Positions 53,027 through 61,934 of a DNA stretch of 64,000 bases are shown piece after piece (positions within the stretch are counted from its first letter, which is position 1; every line of letters begins with the position of its first letter). Position numbers and translations under genes: made by a program. The stretch is from Ruminococcaceae bacterium BL-6 (GTDB lineage Bacteria; Bacillota; Clostridia; Oscillospirales; Acutalibacteraceae): assembly GCA_902810075.1 (NCBI GenBank), contig LR778135.1, forward strand, positions 744,001 through 808,000. The letters run 5' to 3'. The notes beneath the pieces were generated by a model that worked only from the letters and a program-made list of their open reading frames with translations, was not told where the DNA came from and did no database searches.

Positions 53027-53836
53027 TTGGAGCAGAAAGCATTTGACCTGATCGCGGAAAAGGTCGGCGAAACGCTCGCACAGCAGGGCTTTGACGTAAA
53101 GCCCAAAATCAGCGAGGAGGAGGACGGGCCATCCGCGCTGTTTACGGGCGAGAGCGTCGCGTACGGGGTCCTTTACCGCAAAGAAAAAAAGTGTTTCGAG
53201 CTGCGCACCTGCCCCATGACGGAGGAAGGCCCCAGCGACAGCTGGAAGGTCCTGGCCACCTGGGGGTTCGACCCGGAAGCCGACAGCGCCGCTTACGCCG
53301 GAAGCATTGCCGGCGATTTTGCGGAAACGCTCGGCGGGACAAGCCGTCTTGCGGCCGTTCAGCAGGCGAAAAAGAAGCGCAGGAAAGAGGAGGACAGCAC
53401 GACGGACCCGCTGTTCCTCTTCAACCGCATGGCGGGTATTTTCCCGGAGCTGCGCGACGATATGACAAGGGAAAGAGCGGAATACGGCGAGATCAGGAAC
53501 GTCGCGTTTGCGCGCGAAAAAATCGTGCCGAAGGTAGAGGAGCTCGCGGGGAAGCGCGCGGATTCCGAGCCGTTCAAAAGGCTGTGCGGTGTTCTGAACG
53601 ACCTGTATGAAAACGGCGACATGGATGTGCGCTCCATCATCACCATCGTGATCCTGAACGGGGTCTCCGACGAAAAGGCCCTTGCGAACATCGAAGCGCA
53701 GTTCAGCGACGACCTGCGCCGCGTGTATGCGAAGGCGAGGGATTTCCGCGGCAGGAAGGTGAAGCCCGAGAAGAAAAAGAAGATGCCGAAGATCAGTGCG
53801 GATGAAATGGTCAAAACGCTGAACGACACCAGGTAA
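53027..53836 (+). CDS. Hypothetical protein of unknown family
   Basis: A 269-residue cytosolic protein I do not recognise. The N-terminal half is alpha/beta (QKAFDLIAEKVGETLAQQGFDVKPKI; a beta sheet with GVLYRKEKKCFELRTCPM). The middle is a basic AKKKRRKEE segment, and the C-terminal half is helical with FNRMAGIFPELRDDM and a Lys-rich end. TTG at 53027 lies 9 nt after AGGAG; the TTG at 53021 would be only 3 nt away. It precedes the ribosomal-protein operon but has a separate promoter region after it. Conserved length and clean coding suggest a real gene. Confidence 0.65.
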   Translation: MEQKAFDLIAEKVGETLAQQGFDVKPKISEEEDGPSALFTGESVAYGVLYRKEKKCFELRTCPMTEEGPSDSWKVLATWGFDPEADSAAYAGSIAGDFAETLGGTSRLAAVQQAKKKRRKEEDSTTDPLFLFNRMAGIFPELRDDMTRERAEYGEIRNVAFAREKIVPKVEELAGKRADSEPFKRLCGVLNDLYENGDMDVRSIITIVILNGVSDEKALANIEAQFSDDLRRVYAKARDFRGRKVKPEKKKKMPKISADEMVKTLNDTR

Positions 53837-53922
53837 AAAGGCCGAAGCGGGCCCTTTTTCCCGCTTTTGGGGGATTCTTTCGCCGAACAGGCGGAAAATA
53901 CGGCGTTTTCACGAAAAAAGCC

Positions 53923-53951
53923 TTGACCGCCCGCACAAAATGTGATATGAT
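53923..53951 (+). promoter_or_regulatory. Promoter of rpmG-secE-nusG
   Basis: TTGACC (53923-53928) and TATGAT (53946-53951) are 17 bp apart. The 95-nt leader contains an AGGCC/GGGCCT hairpin followed by AATATTTTT near 54000-54030, a possible weak attenuator, and GGGAGG before the rpmG ATG. Confidence 0.65.
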
Positions 53952-54053
53952 GTTACTACCTCATAAAGGGGTTATTTTTTTGCGCCCTTTTCAGAGGGAG
54001 GCCGGGGTCCCTTTTCGGGCCTAATATTTTTCCGTACAGCGGGAGGTGCCGTC

Positions 54054-54203
54054 ATGAGAGTAAAAGTTACTTTAGCCTGCACAGAGTGCAAACAGCGCAA
54101 TTACAACACGATGAAAAACAAGAAGAACGATCCGGACAGGCTTGAGATGAAGAAGTACTGCAGGTTCTGCAGGAAGCACACTGTCCACAGGGAGACAAAA
54201 TAG
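54054..54203 (+). CDS. rpmG: 50S ribosomal protein L33 (zinc-binding form)
   Basis: A 49-residue ribosomal protein. It starts [17 protein letters not shown] and contains [11 protein letters not shown]; the two CxxC pairs (residues 9-12 and 36-39) bind zinc, marking the C+ paralogue. The ATG follows GGGAGG. It sits at its usual place before secE and nusG. Confidence 0.95.
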   Translation: MRVKVTLACTECKQRNYNTMKNKKNDPDRLEMKKYCRFCRKHTVHRETK

Positions 54204-54219
54204 TCGAAGGAGGAGAGCA

Positions 54220-54456
54220 ATGGCTGAAAAGGCTGAAAAAAAAGAGAATGTTTTTGCCCGGGCCGGAAAGAACGGCTCCAAATTTCTCCGCGACTGCAAA
54301 AATGAAGTAAAAAAGATCGTATGGCCTACGCCCAAGGCGGTGTTTCGGAACACCGGTGTGGTGCTGGTCTCCATTTTGATTATCGGCCTGTTTATTTTCG
54401 TGCTGGATACGGCGTTCATGAATCTGCTCGGGCTGATTATGAATGTTGCGAAATAA
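54220..54456 (+). CDS. secE: Preprotein translocase subunit SecE
   Basis: A 78-residue essential Sec translocon subunit. A basic N-terminal amphipathic part (FLRDCKNEVKKIVWPTPKAVFRNTG, the conserved E-K-WP core) precedes a single membrane helix (about 48-70). GGAGGAG lies 6 nt before the ATG. It is co-transcribed with nusG, 18 nt downstream. Confidence 0.95.
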   Translation: MAEKAEKKENVFARAGKNGSKFLRDCKNEVKKIVWPTPKAVFRNTGVVLVSILIIGLFIFVLDTAFMNLLGLIMNVAK

Positions 54457-54474
54457 GCGGGCGGAGGAATTGCT

Positions 54475-54996
54475 ATGCCGGAAGACGTAAGGTGGTATGT
54501 TGTTCATACCTATTCTGGGTATGAAAACAAAGTGGCTTCTAATCTGGAAAAGACGGTGGAAAACCGGCAGCTTCAGGACCTGATTCAGGAAGTGCGCGTG
54601 CCGACCGAAACGGTCACCGAAATCAAGGACGGCAAAAAGCGCGATGTGGAGCGCAAGCTTTTCCCCGGCTATGTTCTGGTCAAAATGGCCCTGACCGACG
54701 AATCCTGGTATGTGGTCCGCAATATCCGCGGCTGCACCGGCTTTGTCGGCCCTTCTTCCAAACCGATCCCGCTCACCGAGGAAGAGGTGGCGCGCATGGG
54801 TGTGGAGAAGAAAGAAGTCGTCGTTTCCTATAATGTGGGCGATTCCGTCCACATCATCGACGGCCCGCTGGAAGGGTTCGTCGGCGTCGTCGAGGAAGTC
54901 GATCCCGATAAGAACCGCGTCCGGGTCACGGTTTCCATGTTCGGACGCGAAACTCCGGTCGAGCTTGAGCTGGATCAGGCCGAGCCGGTGGAATGA
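54475..54996 (+). CDS. nusG: Transcription elongation/termination factor NusG
   Basis: A 173-residue factor. The N-terminal NGN domain (RWYVVHTYSGYENKVASNLE; FPGYVLVKM) contacts RNA polymerase. The KOW domain at about 120-173 (VGDSVHIIDGPLEGFVGVVEEVD) couples to Rho or ribosomes. Length matches the family. CGGAGGA precedes the ATG by 8 nt. It links secE to rplK as usual. Confidence 0.96.
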   Translation: MPEDVRWYVVHTYSGYENKVASNLEKTVENRQLQDLIQEVRVPTETVTEIKDGKKRDVERKLFPGYVLVKMALTDESWYVVRNIRGCTGFVGPSSKPIPLTEEEVARMGVEKKEVVVSYNVGDSVHIIDGPLEGFVGVVEEVDPDKNRVRVTVSMFGRETPVELELDQAEPVE

Positions 54997-55002
54997 ATCA
55001 TC

Positions 55003-55094
55003 TGGTATAATCAGCGGCTTTCCCGCTCATTATAAGGGGCAACGCCCCTGTGGGAGGAACGGCGCAAATTCTGTTCCGTTCCGCCATCTACCAC
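55003..55094 (+). promoter_or_regulatory. rplK promoter and leader with a probable L1-binding hairpin
   Basis: TG-N-TATAAT (55003-55011) is an extended -10 without a good -35. The leader from 55050 to 55094 opens GTGGGAGGAACGG and closes CCGTTCC...TACCAC, forming a long hairpin. The same GTGGGAGGAA...TACCAC frame recurs before rplA, pointing to autogenous control by L1. Confidence 0.55.
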
Positions 55095-55115
55095 GAATTT
55101 TGGAGGTGCAAGAAA

Positions 55116-55541
55116 ATGGCTCAAAAGGTTACGGGGCTGATCAAGCTTCAAATACCTGCTGGCAAAGCAACCCCGGCGCCGCCTGTTGGTCCGGCACTCG
55201 GTCAGCACGGTGTCAACATCATGGCGTTCACGAAGGAATTCAACGAACGCACGAAAAAGGACGCGGGGCTCGTGATCCCCGTCGTCATCACGGTCTATGC
55301 GGATCGTTCGTTTACGTTTATCACCAAAACTCCGCCCGCCGCCGTCCTGATCAAAAAGGCGTGCGGAATCGAGAGCGGCTCGGGCGTTCCGAACAAGACG
55401 AAGGTTGCGAAAATTACCCGTGAGCAGGTCAGGAAGATTGCGGAGCAGAAAATGCCCGATCTGAACGCCGCCAGCGTGGAGGCTGCCATGAGCATGGTCG
55501 CCGGCACGGCCCGCAGCATGGGCATCGAAGTCGTAGATTGA
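55116..55541 (+). CDS. rplK: 50S ribosomal protein L11
   Basis: A 141-residue protein of the GTPase-associated centre. [30 protein letters not shown] is the classic N-terminus, and [25 protein letters not shown] lies in the rRNA-binding C-domain. The ATG at 55116 follows TTGGAGG by 9 nt; the frame extends upstream through the leader without a site. Confidence 0.97.
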   Translation: MAQKVTGLIKLQIPAGKATPAPPVGPALGQHGVNIMAFTKEFNERTKKDAGLVIPVVITVYADRSFTFITKTPPAAVLIKKACGIESGSGVPNKTKVAKITREQVRKIAEQKMPDLNAASVEAAMSMVAGTARSMGIEVVD

Positions 55542-55549
55542 TCACCCGG

Positions 55550-55576
55550 GTGGGAGGAATAATCCGATTTTACCAC
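55550..55576 (+). promoter_or_regulatory. Probable L1-binding hairpin before rplA
   Basis: GTGGGAGGAA and TACCAC bracket a short hairpin in the rplK-rplA gap, echoing 55050-55094. L1 binding to its own mRNA at such sites is well known in bacteria; assignment here is by pattern only. Confidence 0.5.
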
Positions 55577-55595
55577 TCTACAGGGAGGAAAACCA

Positions 55596-56291
55596 ATGAA
55601 ACACGGTAAAAAATACACCGACGGCGCAAAGCTGATCGAACGTGCAAAACTTTATGATCCCGGCGAGGCGCTCGACCTTTGCGTCAAGACCGGAACCGCG
55701 AAATTTGATGAAACGGTCGAAGTCCACGTGAAGCTGGGCGTGGACAGCCGCCATGCGGATCAGCAGGTCCGCGGCGCGATCGTCCTGCCGAACGGCACCG
55801 GCAAAAACATCCGCGTGCTTGCCATCTGCAAGGGCGACAATGCAAAGCTCGCCGAGGAAGCGGGCGCGGAATACGTTGGCGCGGATGATATGGTCCACAA
55901 GATTCAGAACGAGAACTGGCTGGATTTCGACGTTGTGATCACGACCCCCGACATGATGGGCATGGTCGGCCGCCTCGGTAAAATCCTCGGCCCCCGCGGC
56001 CTGATGCCGAACCCGAAGGCCGGCACGGTCACGCAGGATATCTCGAAGGCCGTAAAGGAAGCCAGGGCCGGCAAGATCGAATACCGCCTGGACAAGACCA
56101 ACATCATCCACTGCGTGATCGGCAAGGTTTCGTTCGGCAAGGAAAAGCTGGAAGAGAACTTCGACGCGCTTCTGGGCGCGATCGTCAAAGCAAAGCCGGC
56201 TTCTTCCAAGGGCCAGTATGTCCGGTCCTGCGTGGTCGCTTCCACGATGGGCCCCGGGGTCAGGATCAACCCCAGCAAAGTCGGCGGCTGA
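55596..56291 (+). CDS. rplA: 50S ribosomal protein L1
   Basis: A 231-residue protein of the mobile L1 stalk, involved in release of E-site tRNA and in autoregulation. [24 protein letters not shown] at the start, [17 protein letters not shown] in the centre and [13 protein letters not shown] at the end are standard. AGGGAGG precedes the ATG by 8 nt. Confidence 0.97.
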   Translation: MKHGKKYTDGAKLIERAKLYDPGEALDLCVKTGTAKFDETVEVHVKLGVDSRHADQQVRGAIVLPNGTGKNIRVLAICKGDNAKLAEEAGAEYVGADDMVHKIQNENWLDFDVVITTPDMMGMVGRLGKILGPRGLMPNPKAGTVTQDISKAVKEARAGKIEYRLDKTNIIHCVIGKVSFGKEKLEENFDALLGAIVKAKPASSKGQYVRSCVVASTMGPGVRINPSKVGG

Positions 56292-56309
56292 CAGGTTTTT
56301 GTTTTTTTC

Positions 56310-56338
56310 TTGACTTGCCCGCTCAAAGATGATATGAT
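56310..56338 (+). promoter_or_regulatory. Promoter of rplJ-rplL
   Basis: TTGACT (56310-56315) and TATGAT (56333-56338) are 17 bp apart, starting the L10-leader transcript. Confidence 0.75.
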
Positions 56339-56344
56339 AATTAT

Positions 56345-56497
56345 CGCTGTTCTTTATCCTAAGACAGCAGGTGCGTCTGCTTAATGGAATTGCGGGACGA
56401 TCGGTCCTAAGTTCCGGCCTGCCGAGGAAAGGGACGATCACGATACTGATTTTTTGTATGTGACGCCCTTCCCGCGGCTTGCGGGAAGGGCGTTTTC
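56345..56497 (+). promoter_or_regulatory. L10 leader with attenuator
   Basis: The AGACAGCAGGTGC and CCTGCCGAGG segments are the conserved core of Firmicute L10 leaders, which bind the L10/L12 complex. A strong terminator follows at 56464-56492 (CGCCCTTCCCGC/GCGGGAAGGGCG) with TTTT. Excess L10 should favour termination. Confidence 0.85.
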
Positions 56498-56539
56498 CAT
56501 TATTTGAGGCGCGATTCCAGGCGACGGAGGTGAACACAT

Positions 56540-57076
56540 TTGCCAAGTGAAAAGGTTTTAGCAGAGAAAAAACAGTATGTGGCAGACCTGAGCAAGGAAC
56601 TGAAGGCCGCATGCACCGGCGTAATCGTCAATTACAAGGGGATCAGCGTTGCCGACGACACCAAGCTGCGCAAGCAGCTGCGGGAATCCGGCGACGGCTA
56701 CCGCGTCGTCAAGAACACGATGCTGGGCCGCGCTTTGAAAGAGGCGGGCATCGAGGGCCTCGATGCCGTTCTGGAAGGGACGACCGCGATTGCGTACAGC
56801 ACGGATGACTATGTTTCCGGCGCGAAGATCCTTTCCAAATTTGCCGAAGACCACAAGGGCTTTGAAATCAAGGCCGGCTTTGTGGATGGCGGAGCGGTGG
56901 ATTCCGGCGCGATTGCACAGCTCGCGAAGCTGCCCCCGAAGGAACAGCTTCTGGCGCTGGTCCTGGGCGGCCTGAACGCCCCCATTTCCGGCTTTGTCAC
57001 GGTTTTGAACGGCACGCTGAAAGGCCTTGTCGTCGCATTGAATGCGATTGCTGAGAAACAGGCTGCAAACGCCTGA
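56540..57076 (+). CDS. rplJ: 50S ribosomal protein L10
   Basis: A 178-residue stalk-base protein that anchors L7/L12 dimers and represses its own leader. It begins PSEKVLAEKKQYVADLSKELKAA and contains KNTMLGRALKEAG. The start is TTG at 56540 with ACGGAGGTGA upstream, and no ATG fits. rplL follows after 33 nt. Confidence 0.95.
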   Translation: MPSEKVLAEKKQYVADLSKELKAACTGVIVNYKGISVADDTKLRKQLRESGDGYRVVKNTMLGRALKEAGIEGLDAVLEGTTAIAYSTDDYVSGAKILSKFAEDHKGFEIKAGFVDGGAVDSGAIAQLAKLPPKEQLLALVLGGLNAPISGFVTVLNGTLKGLVVALNAIAEKQAANA

Positions 57077-57109
57077 AAATGATGAAATGAAAAATTGGAG
57101 GTAAGATCA

Positions 57110-57487
57110 ATGTCTGATAAAGTAGCAAAATTGATTGAAGATGTAAAAGCTCTTACGGTTCTTGAGCTGTCCGAGCTGGTAAAGGCCCTGGAAGACGAGT
57201 TCGGCGTATCCGCAGCCGCCCCGGTTGCCGTCGCAGCAGCTCCGGCCGCATCCGCAGCTCCCGCGGAAGAGGAGAAGACCGAATTCGACGTCATTCTGAA
57301 GGCGATCGGCCCGAACAAGATCCAGGTCATCAAGGCGGTCCGCGAGATCACCAGCCTCGGCCTGAAAGACGCGAAAGACCTCGTCGACAGCGCCCCGAAG
57401 GCAATCAAGGAAGGCGCTTCCAAAGAGGATGCGGAAGCCATGAAGAAAAAGCTCACCGATGCCGGCGCGGAAGTCGAACTCAAGTAA
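57110..57487 (+). CDS. rplL: 50S ribosomal protein L7/L12
   Basis: A 125-residue acidic stalk protein recruiting translation factors. The N-terminal dimer domain, an Ala/Pro hinge (about 38-55) and the C-domain ([45 protein letters not shown]) are all present. The ATG at 57110 follows TTGGAGG. It is followed by a terminator rather than by rpoB. Confidence 0.97.
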   Translation: MSDKVAKLIEDVKALTVLELSELVKALEDEFGVSAAAPVAVAAAPAASAAPAEEEKTEFDVILKAIGPNKIQVIKAVREITSLGLKDAKDLVDSAPKAIKEGASKEDAEAMKKKLTDAGAEVELK

Positions 57488-57502
57488 TTTCAGTTTCCGT
57501 TC

Positions 57503-57538
57503 AAAAAATCCGATGCTTTGCGGCATCGGATTTTTTTT
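57503..57538 (+). terminator. Terminator of the rplJL operon
   Basis: AAAAAATCCGATGC/GCATCGGATTTTTTTT, a strong stem 16 nt after the rplL stop. Its A-run also suits the convergent phosphoesterase gene. Confidence 0.85.
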
Positions 57539-57540
57539 GT

Positions 57541-58227
57541 CTATTTCCGGAAGTGGCGCCCGGCCTGAAGGAGCGGAATGACCGAGCTGAAGACCGCGGA
57601 CTGGCTCGGGGTGACGTTATGGTCGATGTGGAGCGAGCCGAAAAACCACCTTTGAAACGTCAGAATTTTCGACAGCTCTTCAAAATAGGTTTCCAGCGGG
57701 CTGATCCCGCTCCCGCCCCTGAGCAGGGCGCGTACCCGGGGAGAGGGCTCGTGGGTGATGACGAAATCCACCCGCATGTCGTTCCGCTTCAGGTTTTCCA
57801 GCCCTTCCCTCATTTCCTCGGCCGTGGGCATTTCCCGTTCCCACCATTTTCCGGCTTCGATCCGCATCTGCTTTTCCAGGCTTTCCCCGCCGCCGAAGGC
57901 AAAGAATTTTTTCCCTTCCAGCGTAAAAACCTGGCCGCGCATCAGATGGAACAGGTTTCCGCTGATGTTCCTCGCAAGGCCGCCGTTCCATTCCTGCGCC
58001 GGGAACTGCTCCAGCAGGTCGAAATTTTCATGGGTGCCGTCCACAAACAGGATGCGGTACTTCTTCTGGCCCAGCTTTTTCAGAATTTTTTCTTCCGCGG
58101 GCCCGCCGTCCCACAAAAATCCGAAATCGCCGCAGACGATCAGGCTGTCTCCCTTTTTCAGCCTGCGTATCTGCGGGTCGTTGAAACGATCCAATTCCCC
58201 GTGCATGTCGCCCGTCACATAAATCAA
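57541..58227 (-). CDS. Metallophosphoesterase
   Basis: A 228-residue calcineurin-like phosphoesterase. Metal ligands lie in IYVTGDMHGELDRF, VCGDFGFLWDG and VDGTHENFD, with a later VITHEPSP. The substrate is not evident; the short form resembles bacterial YfcE/ApaH-like enzymes of broad use. TTG at 58227 was chosen because CAGGGA lies 6 nt upstream. A GTG at 58260 is in frame but lacks a site, so the start is uncertain. It is convergent with rplL. Confidence 0.75.
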   Translation of the reverse strand: MIYVTGDMHGELDRFNDPQIRRLKKGDSLIVCGDFGFLWDGGPAEEKILKKLGQKKYRILFVDGTHENFDLLEQFPAQEWNGGLARNISGNLFHLMRGQVFTLEGKKFFAFGGGESLEKQMRIEAGKWWEREMPTAEEMREGLENLKRNDMRVDFVITHEPSPRVRALLRGGSGISPLETYFEELSKILTFQRWFFGSLHIDHNVTPSQSAVFSSVIPLLQAGRHFRK

Positions 58228-58362
58228 AGCAAATCCCTGCCTGTCTGTTCTAGATTTCACGAAATTTTATCCGGCCGCCCTTTATCTTTTTCGGAAGAAC
58301 TGTTATACTAAAAGGACGCGAGAGCCGCATGAATATCATATCACACTGGAGGCAATTTTTCT

Positions 58363-59709
58363 ATGAAAAAAAAGCTGGTTTTCCTTTTGTCGCTGCTGAT
58401 GGCTGCGGGCGTTTTGTTTTCGTCCCTGCCGGTTTCGGCCGCGGCTTATCATATAGATTTCAATCTGAACTCCAAGGCCGTCGAACTGGTGAATCTGGAC
58501 ACCGATACCGTCGTTTTCCAGAAAAACGCCGACCAGAAAATGGAACCAGCTTCCATCACTAAAATTATGACCTTTATCGTCGTTTCAGAACAGATCAAGA
58601 ACCTGGATGGGACAAAAATTACGGTGAAAAAAGAAGTGGTCGATCAGCTCGCCGGGACGGAGAGCTCGCTTTCCGGCATCAAGGACGGCGAGGAGCTGAC
58701 CGCGCTTCAGCTTCTGAACTGCATGATGGTCCCTTCCGGAAACGACGCCTCCATGGTGCTGGCGGATTATGTGGGCGGCGGAAATATTCAGAAATTCGTC
58801 GACATGATGAACGCCAAGGCGAAGGAGCTGGGGTGCAAAAACACCCACTTCATGAACCCGCACGGCCTTCACGACCCCCAGCACTATACGACGGCGGACG
58901 ATCTTTACAAGATCACCAAATACGCCATGAGCCTGCCGCATTTTACGGAAATCACCTCTCAGAAACGATATGAGATTCCGAAAACGAACAAAAGCTCCGA
59001 GCCCCGCACGCTGGTGACGACGAACCTGATGATAGATCCGTATATCGGGGGAGATTATTACTATCGGTATACAAAAGGCATCAAGACGGGCTCGCACGAC
59101 GAGGCGGGTTACTGCCTGGTTTCCACCGCTGTCAAAAACGGCTACAGCTACCTGTGCATCGCGCTGGGCTCGCCGAAGGTGGATTCCAAGGGGAACAGCA
59201 TCAAAACCCACGGCGAGATGATCGACACCAAAAAGCTGTATCAGTGGGCGTTCGACAATTTCCAGATCAAATCGGTGGTGGACAGCGGGGCGACGGTCGG
59301 CGAAGTCAAGCTGGATTACGCCTGGAACAAGGATAAGCTTCTGCTGGTCGCGGAAAAGGGATATTCGACCATACTGCCGAAGGATGTCGCGGCGACCAGT
59401 GTCATCGTCACGCCGAAGCTGCCGAAAAGCGTAAAGGCGCCCATCAAGAAAGGGGATGTGGTCGGCACCGCCACGCTGAGCTACGCCAACCAGAACCTTG
59501 CGACGATCAACCTGGTGGCCGCGGAATCGGTGGAGCGCAGCGAGCTGCTCTATTCGATGGACGTCGTGCGCTCGGTGTTTACATCCGTCTGGTTCCTGGT
59601 GATCGTCGCGATCATTGTTTTGCTGCTGATCGTCTATCTCGTTCTCGCATTTTTGTATAACCGCAGAAGGAGAAATTTACGCAAAGTAAAAAAATACAGA
59701 AAAATGTAG
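58363..59709 (+). CDS. D-alanyl-D-alanine carboxypeptidase (PBP5/DacF-like)
   Basis: A 448-residue penicillin-binding protein trimming the terminal D-Ala of peptidoglycan. A signal peptide covers residues 1-27 (ending SAAA). The active-site triad is Ser64-x-x-Lys67 (PASITK), SGN near residue 127 and KTG near 247. A beta-rich C-terminal domain follows, then a membrane anchor (about 406-430) and a basic tail, so it faces outward. The anchoring helix, in place of an amphipathic end, is typical of clostridial DacF-type proteins. Confidence 0.92.
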   Translation: MKKKLVFLLSLLMAAGVLFSSLPVSAAAYHIDFNLNSKAVELVNLDTDTVVFQKNADQKMEPASITKIMTFIVVSEQIKNLDGTKITVKKEVVDQLAGTESSLSGIKDGEELTALQLLNCMMVPSGNDASMVLADYVGGGNIQKFVDMMNAKAKELGCKNTHFMNPHGLHDPQHYTTADDLYKITKYAMSLPHFTEITSQKRYEIPKTNKSSEPRTLVTTNLMIDPYIGGDYYYRYTKGIKTGSHDEAGYCLVSTAVKNGYSYLCIALGSPKVDSKGNSIKTHGEMIDTKKLYQWAFDNFQIKSVVDSGATVGEVKLDYAWNKDKLLLVAEKGYSTILPKDVAATSVIVTPKLPKSVKAPIKKGDVVGTATLSYANQNLATINLVAAESVERSELLYSMDVVRSVFTSVWFLVIVAIIVLLLIVYLVLAFLYNRRRRNLRKVKKYRKM

Positions 59710-59734
59710 TTTTGTATTAGGACTTGTTTCAACC

Positions 59735-59815
59735 GTTAGGGAACGATTGCATTTCCAGCTAAGATGCAGCGTCTGTTTTTGTTTCCCCCGACGCAGGCGG
59801 GGAGAAAACAAATCC
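59735..59815 (+). repeat. Fragment of interspersed palindromic repeats
   Basis: TTTCCAGCTAAGATGC resembles the tail of the family B copy at 52600. CCCCGACGCAGGCGGGGAGAA is a variant of the CCCCGCC-GCA-GGCGGGG hairpin of the 31.0-kb tandem repeat. Confidence 0.45.
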
Positions 59816-59846
59816 GGATTCGCGATCTTAAGGGAAATTACAGTAG

Positions 59847-59878
59847 AAAAAACCGGCTCCGATCGGGGCCGGTTTTTT
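59847..59878. terminator. Bidirectional terminator between the carboxypeptidase and recG
   Basis: AAAAAACCGGC/GCCGGTTTTTT, a perfect stem with T-runs on both strands between convergent genes. Confidence 0.85.
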
Positions 59879-59888
59879 CTGCCCTGGC

Positions 59889-61913
59889 TTATTCCAAAGA
59901 GGCAAATAACTGCGCCACTTCGGCGCGCAGCCCCCGGTGATCCGGATGCTCCAGCGCGGGGTCCTGCGCGAGGATTCTCCGGGCTTCCTCCTGCGTTTCG
60001 CGCAGCAGGTCCAGGTCGCTTGTCATATCCGCGATTTTCAGGTCGGGCAGGCCGTGCTGCTTGGCCCCGAAAAAGTCGCCCGGCCCGCGCAGGCGAAGGT
60101 CCTCCTGCGCGATGCGGAACCCGTCGCCGGTGCCGCACATGACGGCAAGCCGCTTGCGCGCCTCTTCGTTCTGCGCGTCCGAAACGAGGATGCAGGTGGA
60201 TTTTTCGCTCCCCCTGCCGACCCGGCCGCGAAGCTGGTGCAGCTGGGAAAGGCCGTACCGCTCCGCGTTTTCGATCAGCATGATCACGGCGTTCGGGACA
60301 TCCATGCCGACCTCCACCACCGTCGTGGAAACGAGGATGTCGGTTCGGCCGGCCGCAAAATCGGCCATGGCCTTCTCCTTTTCGGCGGGCTTCATTTTCC
60401 CGTGCAGGGCCCCGACGGTGTTCCCGACGAACCATTTTTCCCGCAGCTCCTCGGCGTACTGCTCCACCGACGCCATGTCGCTCTGCCCTTCCTCGATCAG
60501 GGGGCAGATGATATAGCATTGCCGGCCTGCGTCCAGATGGCGGCGGATAAAGCCGAACGCGCGGGCGCGCTTGGACGAGTCGATGACATAGGTGTCGATC
60601 TTCCGGCGGCCGGGCGGCAGCTCGTCCAGCACGGAAAGATCCAGGTCGCCGTAAATCATCAGCGCCAGCGTGCGGGGGATGGGGGTGGCGGACATCACCA
60701 GCACATGCGGCGAGTTCCCCTTGCCCGCGAGCGCCGCGCGCTGGGCGACGCCGAAGCGGTGCTGCTCGTCGGTGACGACGAGGCCGAGCCGCCGGAAATT
60801 CACGCCTTCCCCGATCAGCGCGTGCGTGCCGATCAGAAGCTGGATTTCCCCGCTCGAGAGCCGTTCCAGAATCCTCTTTTTCTGCGCCGCGGGGATAGAA
60901 CCGGTCAGAAGCGCCGTCTCAATGCCGAACGAAGCGAGAAGGCCGCAAAGGTTGTGGTAGTGCTGCTGCGCCAGAATCTCCGTTGGCGCCATAAAGGCAG
61001 CCTGCATGCCGGAGCGGATCGCGCAGTAGCAGAGCGCGGCGGCGACGGCCGTCTTTCCGCTTCCCACGTCCCCCTGAAGCAGGCGGTTCATCGGGTGGGT
61101 GCCCGTCATGTCCCGCACGGCCTCCCCCACGGCGCGCTTCTGCGCCCCGGTGGGGGAGAACGGAAGCGCGCGGAAAAAGTCGCCGGAATAGTCGCCCGTC
61201 AGGCGGAGCGCCGTTTCGCCGCGGTTCCTGTTTTTCATGCGCAGCAGGCCGAGCTGGAGAACCAGAAGCTCCTCGAAGGCAAGGCGGCGGCGCGCTTGTT
61301 CCAGAGCGTCCGGGGACGGCGGAAAATGGATCGCTTCAAGCGCGGAGCGCAGCCCGCGCAGCGAGAAGCGCTCCCGCATCGAATCGGGGAGCGGGTCGCG
61401 GATCTGCTGCGGCAGAAGTTCGAAGGCGCTCCGCACGGCGCGCGCGATCATGCGGGATGTCAGGCCTTCCGTCTGGCGGTAGACCGGGCGGAGGGGAGGC
61501 GCGCTTTCGGCCGGCAGGAAGTCGGGCGCGCCCATCTCGCGCCGGAGCAGCGTCCCGGTGAGCTTCCCGCGGAACAGGTATTCCCCGCCCACCCGGAAAG
61601 AATTCTTCAGGTAGGGGTTGTTGAAAAAGGTGATCTGAAGATCGAGCTCCCCGTCGGTGGCGCGCAGCCGGTAAAGCGTCATGCCGCGGCGGATGCGCTG
61701 CTCCGACAGGGGAGACAGGACGGTGGCCCGCACGGTGCAGACCTCGTTCAGCGGCGCTGAGGAAAGCGGGACGGGGTCCCACGCCTCATAGGCGCGCGGA
61801 TAAAAACGCAATAAGGCGCCGACCGTTGGCACACCCAGCCGGTTGAACAGCCGGGCGCGCCTGATGCCGACGCCCTTTAATTCCTGTATCTTTTTTTCAA
61901 ACAGTGATGGCAT
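59889..61913 (-). CDS. recG: ATP-dependent DNA helicase RecG
   Basis: A 674-residue helicase that remodels stalled forks and recombination intermediates. The N-terminal wedge domain (OB fold, about 60-150) binds branched DNA. The motor has Walker [15 protein letters not shown], motif [11 protein letters not shown], motif [12 protein letters not shown] and motif [11 protein letters not shown]. The C-terminal TRG motif lies in [16 protein letters not shown]. Length is normal. It starts 21 nt after fakA on the same strand, and fakA near recG is a frequent arrangement. Confidence 0.96.
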   Translation of the reverse strand: MPSLFEKKIQELKGVGIRRARLFNRLGVPTVGALLRFYPRAYEAWDPVPLSSAPLNEVCTVRATVLSPLSEQRIRRGMTLYRLRATDGELDLQITFFNNPYLKNSFRVGGEYLFRGKLTGTLLRREMGAPDFLPAESAPPLRPVYRQTEGLTSRMIARAVRSAFELLPQQIRDPLPDSMRERFSLRGLRSALEAIHFPPSPDALEQARRRLAFEELLVLQLGLLRMKNRNRGETALRLTGDYSGDFFRALPFSPTGAQKRAVGEAVRDMTGTHPMNRLLQGDVGSGKTAVAAALCYCAIRSGMQAAFMAPTEILAQQHYHNLCGLLASFGIETALLTGSIPAAQKKRILERLSSGEIQLLIGTHALIGEGVNFRRLGLVVTDEQHRFGVAQRAALAGKGNSPHVLVMSATPIPRTLALMIYGDLDLSVLDELPPGRRKIDTYVIDSSKRARAFGFIRRHLDAGRQCYIICPLIEEGQSDMASVEQYAEELREKWFVGNTVGALHGKMKPAEKEKAMADFAAGRTDILVSTTVVEVGMDVPNAVIMLIENAERYGLSQLHQLRGRVGRGSEKSTCILVSDAQNEEARKRLAVMCGTGDGFRIAQEDLRLRGPGDFFGAKQHGLPDLKIADMTSDLDLLRETQEEARRILAQDPALEHPDHRGLRAEVAQLFASLE

Positions 61914-61934
61914 GAATCGTTCTCCAAACAGAAA

